A DNA stretch of 5,953 bases from Chitinophagaceae bacterium (lineage in GTDB: Bacteria > Bacteroidota > Bacteroidia > Chitinophagales > Chitinophagaceae): the NCBI GenBank assembly GCA_003167015.1, contig PMUF01000650.1:1-5953 (forward strand). The letters are read 5' to 3'. Shown here in pieces: positions 1 to 5,853 of this stretch (position 1 is the stretch's first letter; each line of letters starts with the position of its first letter). Position numbers and translations under genes: made by a program. The notes below the pieces were generated by a model. It did no database searches. It was not told the DNA's origin and saw nothing but the letters and a program-made list of their open reading frames with translations.

Positions 1-1788
1 GGCTACAAGATCGCCAATCCCACTCTTCTTGCCCGTATCAGCCGCGAGGAACTGGAGCAGCTGCTGAAAGGATATGGCTGGACACCGTATTTCCTGGAAG
101 GCGACGACCCGGAAAAAATGCACCAGGCCATGGCGGGTGTCCTGGATCAGATCATCGAGGTGATTAGGGAAATCCGTCGTGAAGCGCTGGCCAATGGCCC
201 TGTCGAAAGGCCCAGATGGCCGATGCTCGTGTTGAAAACGCCCAAAGGGTGGACCGGGCCGAAAATGGTCGATGGCCTTCCTGTCGAAGGGACCTGGCGG
301 TCGCACCAGGTACCCCTGTCCGATCCTGCCAAAAATCCACAGCATCTGCAGCAGCTGGAAGGGTGGCTCAAAAGCTACCGGCCCTGGGAGCTATTCGATG
401 AGAAGGGCGCGCTGCTGCCTGAGCTGGCTGCGCTGGCGCCGGAAGGCAACCGGCGGATGGGCGCGAACCCCCATGCTAACGGGGGGCTGCTGCTAAAGGA
501 CCTGAAGATGCCCGATTTCCGGGCGTTTGCCGTCAAAGTGGATGCGCCCGGGGACGCCACGGCATCCGACACGCTGGTGCTGGGTGACTTCCTGGCGGAA
601 GTGATCAGGCTCAATATGGAGGAGCGAAACTTCCGCGTTTTCGGTCCCGATGAGACGCTTTCCAACCGGCTCGATGCGATATTCAAGGCGACCAACCGCC
701 AGTGGCAGGCCGACCGGCTGGATACGGACGAGTTCCTGGCGCATGACGGCCGGGTCATGGAAGTGCTGAGCGAACATCAGTGTGAAGGTTGGCTGGAAGG
801 CTATCTGCTGACCGGTCGTCACGGATTGTTCAACAGCTATGAGGCCTTTGTTCATATTGTGGACTCGATGTTCAACCAGCATGCCAAATGGTTGAAAGTA
901 ACTGCCGGGCTGCCCTGGCGCCGTAAGATCGCCTCGCTCAACTATCTACTGTCCTCGCATGTCTGGCGGCAGGACCACAATGGCTTTACCCACCAGGATC
1001 CCGGCTTTCTCGATCATGTGGCGAATAAAAAGGCAGAGATCGTCCGGATCTATCTGCCGCCCGATGCCAATTGTCTGCTCTCTACGATGGATCATTGTCT
1101 GCGCAGCAGGCATTATGTGAATGTGGTCGTAGCCGGCAAGCACCCGGCGCCGCAATGGCTGGATATGGAGCAAGCTGTATTGCACTGCACGAAGGGGATC
1201 GGCATCCTGACCTGGGCGAGCAACGATCGCGGCAAAGAACCCGATGTCGTCATGGCTTGCGCCGGTGATGTCCCCACCCTGGAAATTCTTGCGGCCACTT
1301 CCATTCTGCGCGAAAGATTGCCCGACCTGCTGATCCGGGTTGTGAATGTGGTCGACCTCATGAAGCTGGAACCCCATACCGAGCATCCGCACGGGATGAG
1401 TGATTACGATTTCGACCTGTTATTCACTAAAGACAAACCCGTGATCTTCGCCTTTCACGGCTATCCTTTGCTGATCCACCGGTTGACGTATAAACGCACC
1501 AATCACCGGAATATCCATGTCCGCGGGTATAAGGAAGAAGGCACTATTACCACACCTTTTGACATGACCGTACTGAATGATATGGACCGTTACCATCTCG
1601 TGATGGATGTCATCGCGCGGCTGCCGCAGCTGGGAGAAAAATGCGCCTGGCTCAAGCAGGAGATGGAGGACAACCTGATCCGGCACAGGGCCTATATTGA
1701 CCAGGAAGGCATCGATATGCCGGAAGTACTGAACTGGAAATGGCCGGCGTCAATACAGGGGCAGCACCAAAACCAGGTTATAGGCTGA
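1..1788 (+). CDS. xfp: Phosphoketolase (xylulose-5-phosphate / fructose-6-phosphate), 5'-truncated by the window edge
   Basis: This is a cytoplasmic thiamine-diphosphate enzyme that splits xylulose 5-phosphate (and often fructose 6-phosphate) with phosphate, giving acetyl phosphate plus glyceraldehyde 3-phosphate or erythrose 4-phosphate. The frame is open from base 1 and encodes 595 residues. The ATG at 118 is internal, because the 39 codons before it (GYKIANPT..., GYGWTPYFLEGDDP) are typical family sequence. Family hallmarks, in window-fragment numbering, are SHQVP (His102, Gln103), FGPDET-SNRL (Ser221), CEGWLEGYLLTGRHG (probable catalytic Glu262), HNGFTHQDPG (Asn327, His331), YLPPDANCLL and VVAGKHP (Lys380). 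From memory of the Bifidobacterium enzymes these match His320, Gln321, Ser440, Glu479, Asn549, His553 and Lys605. About 220 N-terminal residues, with the diphosphate-binding part of the cofactor site, lie outside. The core ends near NWKWP. The last 13 codons overlap the opposite gene. An acetate kinase partner is not visible here. Xylulose-5-phosphate versus dual specificity cannot be decided from this fragment. Confidence 0.96.
   Translation, partial: GYKIANPTLLARISREELEQLLKGYGWTPYFLEGDDPEKMHQAMAGVLDQIIEVIREIRREALANGPVERPRWPMLVLKTPKGWTGPKMVDGLPVEGTWRSHQVPLSDPAKNPQHLQQLEGWLKSYRPWELFDEKGALLPELAALAPEGNRRMGANPHANGGLLLKDLKMPDFRAFAVKVDAPGDATASDTLVLGDFLAEVIRLNMEERNFRVFGPDETLSNRLDAIFKATNRQWQADRLDTDEFLAHDGRVMEVLSEHQCEGWLEGYLLTGRHGLFNSYEAFVHIVDSMFNQHAKWLKVTAGLPWRRKIASLNYLLSSHVWRQDHNGFTHQDPGFLDHVANKKAEIVRIYLPPDANCLLSTMDHCLRSRHYVNVVVAGKHPAPQWLDMEQAVLHCTKGIGILTWASNDRGKEPDVVMACAGDVPTLEILAATSILRERLPDLLIRVVNVVDLMKLEPHTEHPHGMSDYDFDLLFTKDKPVIFAFHGYPLLIHRLTYKRTNHRNIHVRGYKEEGTITTPFDMTVLNDMDRYHLVMDVIARLPQLGEKCAWLKQEMEDNLIRHRAYIDQEGIDMPEVLNWKWPASIQGQHQNQVIG
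1750..1788. other. Tail-to-tail overlap of xfp and the surface-protein gene
   Basis: The xfp stop (TGA, 1786-1788) lies inside the opposite gene, and that gene's stop (TGA read at 1752-1750) lies inside xfp. The two reading frames are in the same codon register on opposite strands. No room exists for a terminator between the genes, and no clear hairpin plus T-run is visible here. Confidence 0.9.
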
Positions 1789-4764
1789 ATGTTTCCCATT
1801 GCTCCAGGTCAGCTTGTAGACGCCCGGGATCACCCCGGACATGTCGATTTGCGTCAGTGGAATACCTGCGCCGATATAGATCGTCTTCATCGGTCTGCCC
1901 GTCATATCGATCAGCTGGAACCAGGACGCACTGGTGACATCCGGAATGACGACATCGGTGAAGCCGTATTTAACCGGATTGGGATAGAGGTTCAGAAGCG
2001 AGGCCTTGCCGGGCGGGTGAACGGCCAGCGTACTGCTGTAGCTGTAAACAGCAGTGGTGTCCTGCATTTTCAGCCGGTAATAATTGATGCCCGGATTGGC
2101 GCCTGAATCGGTGTAGCTATAGGTCTGCGTACCCGTGTCGATGCCATTGGGGGTGATGGCGGCGATGACCGCAAATTGAGTAGTATCACCGTCTATTGCC
2201 CGCTCGAGGGCATAATAGGAAAGGATGGCATCATTGGTGGCCTGCCATTGTACCAGCGGGACGTTGTCGGAGTAAGAGCCGGAGAACGACAGCAACTGGA
2301 AGACGGGCGGCGGTGTATACTCCTGTCTTGTGGTATCATAGACATAAATGAATCCGGCCAGCGAAGCGGAGGATGTCAGGTTGGCTACCATTACGTCGCC
2401 GGTAGTGCCGGGGCCGACGATGGCCTGGATGACACTATCAGAGACAACATTGAAAGAGGAGGCCTGAGTCCCGCCAAAACTGACAGAGGTGGCACCTGTC
2501 AGATAGTGACCCGTGATGGTAATGGTCGTCCCGGTGGTTCCGCTGCCGGGCAGGAAGCTGGTCAATGCTACGCCGGGTGGGGGTGGGGGCGGCGGAATAT
2601 AAATAAAACCGGTCAGCGAATCTTCACCATTGTTGCCGTTAACCACCAGGGTACCTGTAGACCCTTGTCCCAGTACCGCATAAATCAGCGAGTCCGAAAT
2701 AACATTGAAGAGATAGACCGGCGTTCCGCCAAAGCTGATGGTGGTAATGCCCGACAGATTTTGACCCGTGATCGTTATGGTAGCACCCGGTCCGGCACTG
2801 TCCGGCGAAAAGGCCGTCAGCTGGACCGGCGGTAATGGCGTATAAATGTAGCTGAAGCCACCGATGCTGGCCGTATCCGTCGGAGTAGTGATCGCGATGT
2901 TTCCTGTCGAGCCTACACCTACGACAGCCGAGATCGTCGAGTCCGAGAGAACAGTGAAAGAACTGGCCGGCGTACCGCCGAAAGTCAGGATGCTGGTCCC
3001 GGTGAACCCTGTTCCCGACAGGAGTATGGTGGCTCCGGTGGCGCCCGAGTCCGGCGATATGCTGCTGATGGAAGGCGGGGTGCCGTAGGTATAGCCGGGC
3101 AGTGACATCGTTCCGGCAGTCGTCGACGTTACCGTTACATTGCCGGTGGCGCCCGCACCTACGATGGCTGTGATGGTCGTCGAAGATACCAGCGTATAGG
3201 AGGCGGCGGCAGTATCGCCAAAGCTGACGCCAGTGATACCGCTGAGATTAACCCCGGTAATGGTCACTACCGTCCCGGCCGGCCCGATGGTAGGGGAGAA
3301 GGAATTAATAGCGGGTTCGTTGGAACCCTTATTCCGTAGCACAGTAATAGTGTTGTCGGTATTATTGCCTGTAGCCAGATCGGGTCTGCCATCGCCGTCA
3401 TAGTCGGCAGTGGTAATGGAAAAGGGGATATTGCCGGTGGCGTAATCGACATTGGGATTGACGGCAATCGTACCGACAGTACTGATATTCTTGTGAACGG
3501 ATACTGCGTTGCCTGATTCGTCATCGACGGCCAGGTCGGGCTTGCCGTCGCCGTCCAGGTCGCTGATCACCAGGTCATACGCGCCGCTGCCGCTATTGAC
3601 GACAATCTGTGTGGCGAAAGAGATCGTACCCGGGCTGCTGGTATTGCGCAACAGCGATAAAGTGTTGTCATTGTTGTTGGCAATGGCCAGGTCGGGCTTG
3701 CCGTCGCCATCGAGGTCACAGATAGCAAGACCCTGAGGTGCATTGCAGGTAGCGAAGTCCACATGAGCGGCAAAAGACACTGTGCCCCCGCTGCTGGTAT
3801 TGCGCAATACGGACACTATGTTGTTGTTCCCGTCGGCTGCGGCCATATCAGGCAGGCCGTCTCCGTCGATATCCGCCACTTCTACCTTGAAAGGTCCGCT
3901 ATAGGTGGCCAGGGACCAGTTCACCTTCGGGGAAAAAGACAGGTTGCCGACCGTGCTGTTATTGGTGTAGGTGGATAGTACACCCGTTCCGCCGCAGGCT
4001 ACGATGATCTCGGGTTTGCCGTCTCCGTTGAGGTCCGCTATCGATGCGGCCGTGGCATAATTGCCGGCTGCATAACTGATCGGAGCAGCAAAGGAGATAT
4101 TGCCTGATGTACTGGTATTCCGAAAGATTGAAATAGTCTGTGAATAAAAATTGGATACAACGATCTCCGGTTTACCGTCCCCGTCGAGGTCACCGGCAGT
4201 AACGCCGATAGGATAATCGTTTGACCCCATGACGTAAGAGCCCTGCGGCACGAAGGACACCGATCCCGGCGCACTACTGGTGTTATGGTAGACAGTGACG
4301 ATATTGGAATCGCCGTCGGCGATGACCAGGTCAGGTTTGCCGTCACCGTCGAGATCCATGGAAAAAATGCTTTGCGGGCCGAGGCCTGTAGGGATAGTCG
4401 TCGATGAGGAAAAGGCCGAGGGCTTAAACTGACCGGTATCTGAAAAAGTAGTGATAAAAGGCTTGAAGGGAAAAGAGGAGAGATTGCCGGCAGTGACCGT
4501 TATCGGCTGATAGCTGGCCCCTGGTGGCACCGTCACGGTGAGTGACCCCGATGATGCGGAAGTGACAGGCGCCGAAACTGATCCGAACCAGACGACATTG
4601 GCCGAAGCGGTGCTGCTGAAATTACTGCCGGTAATGGTTACTGTTGAATTGAGCAGGCCTGAAAGGGGGCTAACGGCCGTGATGACGGAGTGTGCAAAAA
4701 CCAAACTTGGGGCGCCTATAGCAATGCATAGAAAGAGACGAATCCCAGGGTAGAGTTTCGGCAT
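1750..4764 (-). CDS. Secreted multidomain surface protein: TIG, seven FG-GAP/VCBS repeats, four TIG, Fn3-like module, T9SS sorting domain
   Basis: A 1004-residue exported protein of unknown specific function, probably an adhesin or carbohydrate- or protein-binding surface protein. Domains in order: signal peptide 1-24 (hydrophobic core LFLCIAIGAPSLVF, cleavage likely VFA|HS); TIG-like domain about 27-102; seven FG-GAP/VCBS repeats with D-x-[DN]-G-D-G-x-P-[DE] loops starting at 137, 192, 244, 298, 350, 402 and 454, which fits a seven-bladed propeller with calcium-binding loops; TIG domains about 485-560, 565-640, 648-722 and 734-808; seven prolines at 724-730; an Fn3-like module about 820-915 (WQATNDAILSYYALERAIDG, INYYRLKMQD); and a T9SS type A sorting domain about 924-1004 (LYPNP, IDMTGRPM, GVYKL). 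Cys13 is not in a good lipobox, so a lipoprotein is unlikely. The ATG at 4764 is immediately followed by the signal peptide; no Shine-Dalgarno is visible, which is usual in this phylum. It is divergent from rarD and convergent with xfp, overlapping it by 39 bp. No catalytic domain is recognisable. Confidence 0.93.
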   Translation of the reverse strand: MPKLYPGIRLFLCIAIGAPSLVFAHSVITAVSPLSGLLNSTVTITGSNFSSTASANVVWFGSVSAPVTSASSGSLTVTVPPGASYQPITVTAGNLSSFPFKPFITTFSDTGQFKPSAFSSSTTIPTGLGPQSIFSMDLDGDGKPDLVIADGDSNIVTVYHNTSSAPGSVSFVPQGSYVMGSNDYPIGVTAGDLDGDGKPEIVVSNFYSQTISIFRNTSTSGNISFAAPISYAAGNYATAASIADLNGDGKPEIIVACGGTGVLSTYTNNSTVGNLSFSPKVNWSLATYSGPFKVEVADIDGDGLPDMAAADGNNNIVSVLRNTSSGGTVSFAAHVDFATCNAPQGLAICDLDGDGKPDLAIANNNDNTLSLLRNTSSPGTISFATQIVVNSGSGAYDLVISDLDGDGKPDLAVDDESGNAVSVHKNISTVGTIAVNPNVDYATGNIPFSITTADYDGDGRPDLATGNNTDNTITVLRNKGSNEPAINSFSPTIGPAGTVVTITGVNLSGITGVSFGDTAAASYTLVSSTTITAIVGAGATGNVTVTSTTAGTMSLPGYTYGTPPSISSISPDSGATGATILLSGTGFTGTSILTFGGTPASSFTVLSDSTISAVVGVGSTGNIAITTPTDTASIGGFSYIYTPLPPVQLTAFSPDSAGPGATITITGQNLSGITTISFGGTPVYLFNVISDSLIYAVLGQGSTGTLVVNGNNGEDSLTGFIYIPPPPPPPGVALTSFLPGSGTTGTTITITGHYLTGATSVSFGGTQASSFNVVSDSVIQAIVGPGTTGDVMVANLTSSASLAGFIYVYDTTRQEYTPPPVFQLLSFSGSYSDNVPLVQWQATNDAILSYYALERAIDGDTTQFAVIAAITPNGIDTGTQTYSYTDSGANPGINYYRLKMQDTTAVYSYSSTLAVHPPGKASLLNLYPNPVKYGFTDVVIPDVTSASWFQLIDMTGRPMKTIYIGAGIPLTQIDMSGVIPGVYKLTWSNGKHSAYNLVLVLPLY
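1753..1995 (-). other. T9SS type A C-terminal sorting domain
   Basis: Residues 924-1004 match the usual layout: LYPNP near the start, a middle strand IDMTGRPMKT, then IDMSGVIPGVYKLTW and a final hydrophobic strand YNLVLV. This domain directs Sec-exported proteins through the type IX system of Bacteroidota, after which they are released or anchored on the surface. The protein runs four residues (LPLY) past the last strand, which is slightly unusual. No T9SS machinery genes are in the window. Confidence 0.88.
2341..3312 (-). repeat. Four tandem IPT/TIG Ig-like domains within the surface protein
   Basis: Residues 485-808 hold four copies of about 75 residues following the pattern [IL]xxFSPxxGxxGxxxxIxGxxL, then SFGGTxASSFxVxSDSxI, then VGxGxTGxxxV, ending in GFxYxY. 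The last three copies are the most alike. A more divergent fifth TIG lies alone between the signal peptide and the propeller (residues 27-102). TIG folds usually act as rigid spacers or binding modules in surface proteins. Confidence 0.88.
2575..2595 (-). repeat. Heptaproline linker, G-rich on the plus strand
   Basis: Residues 724-730 are seven consecutive prolines between the third and fourth TIG domains of the tandem set. On the plus strand this reads as G-runs of 3, 5 and 5 separated by single T, then GG runs separated by C. A polyproline stretch is a stiff extended linker and is a likely ribosome-pausing (EF-P-dependent) site. Confidence 0.85.
3379..4356 (-). repeat. Seven FG-GAP/VCBS repeats within the surface protein
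   Basis: Seven copies of the acidic loop D-x-[DN]-G-D-G-x-P-[DE] are encoded at 4330-4356, 4165-4191, 4009-4035, 3847-3873, 3691-3717, 3535-3561 and 3379-3405. They are spaced 55, 52, 54, 52, 52 and 52 residues apart. Most intervals also carry a second shared motif of the type RNTSSxGTxSFA. In integrin-alpha-like proteins each such repeat forms one propeller blade and the loop binds calcium. Seven copies would close a seven-bladed propeller; this is inferred from the count and spacing. Confidence 0.92.
4693..4764 (-). other. Sec signal peptide of the surface protein
   Basis: Residues 1-24 have a short basic n-region (Lys3, Arg9), a hydrophobic core of about 14 residues and a small-residue cleavage site, VFA before HS. 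A signal peptide is expected because T9SS cargo crosses the inner membrane by Sec first. The cleavage position is estimated by eye. Confidence 0.85.
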
Positions 4765-4782
4765 GGGGTATTGAATTTGAGG

Positions 4783-4790
4783 CCAAGATA
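4783..4790 (-). promoter_or_regulatory. Weak candidate -7 box for the surface-protein gene
   Basis: Read on the minus strand, TATCTTGG matches five of the six fixed positions of TAnnTTTG and would start transcription a few bases before the ATG at 4764. No clear TTTG -33 element stands upstream at the usual distance, so the call is tentative. Confidence 0.25.
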
Positions 4791-4818
4791 ATAGAAAGTG
4801 TTGGTAAAGAGAAATACG

Positions 4819-4826
4819 TATACTTG
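4819..4826 (+). promoter_or_regulatory. Weak candidate -7 box for rarD
   Basis: TATACTTG matches five of the six fixed positions of the Bacteroidota -7 element TAnnTTTG. A TTG at 4801-4803 could serve as the -33 element, but the 15-bp gap is shorter than usual. The implied leader is about 50 nt. This is the best plus-strand match I found in the region, but still weak. Confidence 0.3.
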
Positions 4827-4859
4827 AATTTTATTATACATAGGGGGTCAATAGGGCAA

Positions 4860-4885
4860 ATTTTTATACGGTATTTTTATATCGT
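4860..4885 (+). repeat. 13-bp tandem direct repeat abutting the rarD start codon
   Basis: ATTTTTATACGGT (4860-4872) is followed directly by ATTTTTATATCGT (4873-4885), with 11 of 13 bases identical, ending at the base before the ATG. Each copy carries an ATAC-G-GTAT-like inverted repeat, perfect at 4866-4874 and with one mismatch at 4879-4887. The site could be an operator or an AT-rich leader element; its function is inferred only. Confidence 0.6.
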
Positions 4886-5824
4886 ATGAAAAATGTCAAT
4901 TATTACCTGGCTGCCATCACTGCCTCTACGATCTGGGGTTTTTTTAGCTTTGTCCTGAGGCCGCTGGCTGCCTGGTCTTCCGTGGATATCCTTTTTTACC
5001 GGGTCTTTACGAGCGCAATATTGCTTCTGGTCACCAGTACGGCGCTGCGGAAAGCTGCCTGGAAGGCCGGCCGCCGGAAGTATACGGCCTTGTCTACCGG
5101 CGACAAAAGAGGGCTGGTAAGACAGGTATTGGGTGGGGGGGTATTCCTGACGGCCAACTGGTTCTTCTTCATTTTTGTACTCAATCACAGGAGCATTAAG
5201 GCGGCTTCGCTGGCCTATCTTGTCTGTCCGATCCTGACGACGGTGCTGGCCTGGCTGATCCTGAAAGAAAAGCTGTCGCGCGGCCAGTGGGTGGCAGTGG
5301 GCATGAGTATCTGCGGCTGTCTGCTGCTGGCTTTCCATCACCTGGTAGATTTGTTATACAGCCTGGTCATTGCCGTTTCTTATGCGTTTTATCTGATCAG
5401 CCAGCGGAAAAATTACGGGATCGATAAATTTCTGTTGCTGACTATGCAGGTCATCTTTTCGGCTTTGCTGCTCCTGCCTTTTTACCCCTTTTACCGGGGA
5501 CCGGTACCCACCGCGGCCCTGTTCTACATCCTGATCGGGGTCATTGCAGTATTCCTCACTATCATTCCATTGTGGTTGAGCCTGTTTGCCCTTCAGGGGC
5601 TAAAGTCCTCCACGGTTGGCATCATTCTGTACATCAATCCCCTGCTGGGTTTTGTGATTGCCGTGACCTGCTATGGGGAAAAGGTCCGTCCTGCTGAAGG
5701 CGTTGCCTATGGGGTGATCGTATTGTCGGTCATTCTCTTCAACTGGATGAATCCGGCGTTAAAGCCGCCGCCGGCGCAGGCGCCGGCGCCAGATTTTTCA
5801 GGCAGGAATGTCCGCGGGCATTAA
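4886..5824 (+). CDS. rarD: RarD-like permease, EamA / drug-metabolite transporter superfamily
   Basis: A 312-residue inner-membrane protein, slightly longer than the roughly 295 residues usual for RarD. It has many hydrophobic segments, compatible with the ten-helix EamA layout, among them about 7-25, 34-53, 82-99, 107-126, 134-151, 156-172, 182-200, 209-235, 242-262 and 270-288. Segments matching Escherichia coli RarD as I recall it include NWFFFIFVLNH followed by ASLAYLVCPI, the LxEK/QWxAV stretch (LKEKLSRGQWVAVGMSICG), and STVGIILYINP ending in AVTCYGEK. RarD is named for a chloramphenicol-sensitivity phenotype, but its substrate is not established, so the symbol marks family only. The start at 4886 gives a proper first helix; no Shine-Dalgarno is visible and the leader is AT-rich. 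The Pro/Ala-rich tail after residue 293 is an atypical extension, encoded by a GC-rich hairpin. The gene is divergent from the surface-protein gene. Confidence 0.92.
   Translation: MKNVNYYLAAITASTIWGFFSFVLRPLAAWSSVDILFYRVFTSAILLLVTSTALRKAAWKAGRRKYTALSTGDKRGLVRQVLGGGVFLTANWFFFIFVLNHRSIKAASLAYLVCPILTTVLAWLILKEKLSRGQWVAVGMSICGCLLLAFHHLVDLLYSLVIAVSYAFYLISQRKNYGIDKFLLLTMQVIFSALLLLPFYPFYRGPVPTAALFYILIGVIAVFLTIIPLWLSLFALQGLKSSTVGIILYINPLLGFVIAVTCYGEKVRPAEGVAYGVIVLSVILFNWMNPALKPPPAQAPAPDFSGRNVRGH
5767..5798 (+). terminator. Terminator-like GC hairpin with T-run inside the rarD 3' end
   Basis: CGCCGGCG (5769-5776) can pair with CGCCGGCG (5781-5788) around a four-base loop, and five T residues follow at 5794-5798 after a short gap. 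The shape resembles an intrinsic terminator, but it lies within the coding sequence, about 25 bases before the stop codon, and the T-run is short. The same bases contain the 12-bp perfect palindrome GGCGCCGGCGCC (5779-5790). It may terminate rarD transcripts late, or only be a GC-rich coding repeat. Confidence 0.35.
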
Positions 5825-5829
5825 CTTTG
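5822..5829 (+). promoter_or_regulatory. Bacteroidota -7 promoter box upstream of the last gene
   Basis: TAACTTTG is a full match to the -7 consensus TAnnTTTG. Its first three bases are also the rarD stop codon TAA. Transcription would begin near 5835, leaving about 20 nt of leader before the TTG at 5854. The -33 element is poor: only a TTTTTC stretch (5794-5799) lies at about the right distance. Confidence 0.6.
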
Positions 5830-5853
5830 CAGTACCATCAATAAACTTACTTA

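Larger units (their letters stand above)
4765..4885. promoter_or_regulatory. Divergent AT-rich intergenic region between the surface-protein gene and rarD
   Basis: These 121 bp must hold the promoters for both genes unless transcription enters from further away. The region is clearly more AT-rich than the flanking genes. It contains the palindrome ATACGTAT (4814-4821) overlapping GTATAC (4818-4823), and the tandem repeat next to rarD. No RNA gene or small coding region is supported. A TATAAT reading on the minus strand (4838-4833) has no well-spaced -35 partner and does not fit the phylum's consensus. Confidence 0.6.

Noticed and set aside
118..120. ATG at 118 as the start of phosphoketolase
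   Set aside because: The 39 in-frame codons upstream are open and match conserved phosphoketolase sequence, so the gene simply runs off the left edge.
946..1392. 148-codon minus-strand open frame inside phosphoketolase
   Set aside because: It is antisense to a conserved catalytic region and shows no family features or start signals.
2176..2835. 219-codon plus-strand open frame opposite the TIG region
   Set aside because: Its product is Gly/Arg-rich with no recognisable domain, and it lies fully antisense to a well-supported repeat-containing gene; it is a composition shadow.
3379..4405. Regular roughly 156-bp periodicity resembling a CRISPR or satellite array
   Set aside because: The period equals 52 codons, the repeats are degenerate at the DNA level and encode VCBS calcium loops; they are protein domain repeats.
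4726..4728. Cys13 of the surface protein as a lipoprotein attachment site
   Set aside because: The preceding residues LFL do not fit a lipobox, which needs a small residue before Cys, and the protein has a T9SS sorting domain and a normal signal-peptidase I site.
4833..4838. TATAAT on the minus strand as a sigma-70 promoter
   Set aside because: Upstream TTGACC and TTGCCC lie 7 and 15 bp away, poor spacings, and Bacteroidota housekeeping promoters use TAnnTTTG instead.
4877..5341. 154-codon minus-strand open frame opposite rarD
   Set aside because: It is a polar, low-complexity product antisense to clear transmembrane helices of RarD.
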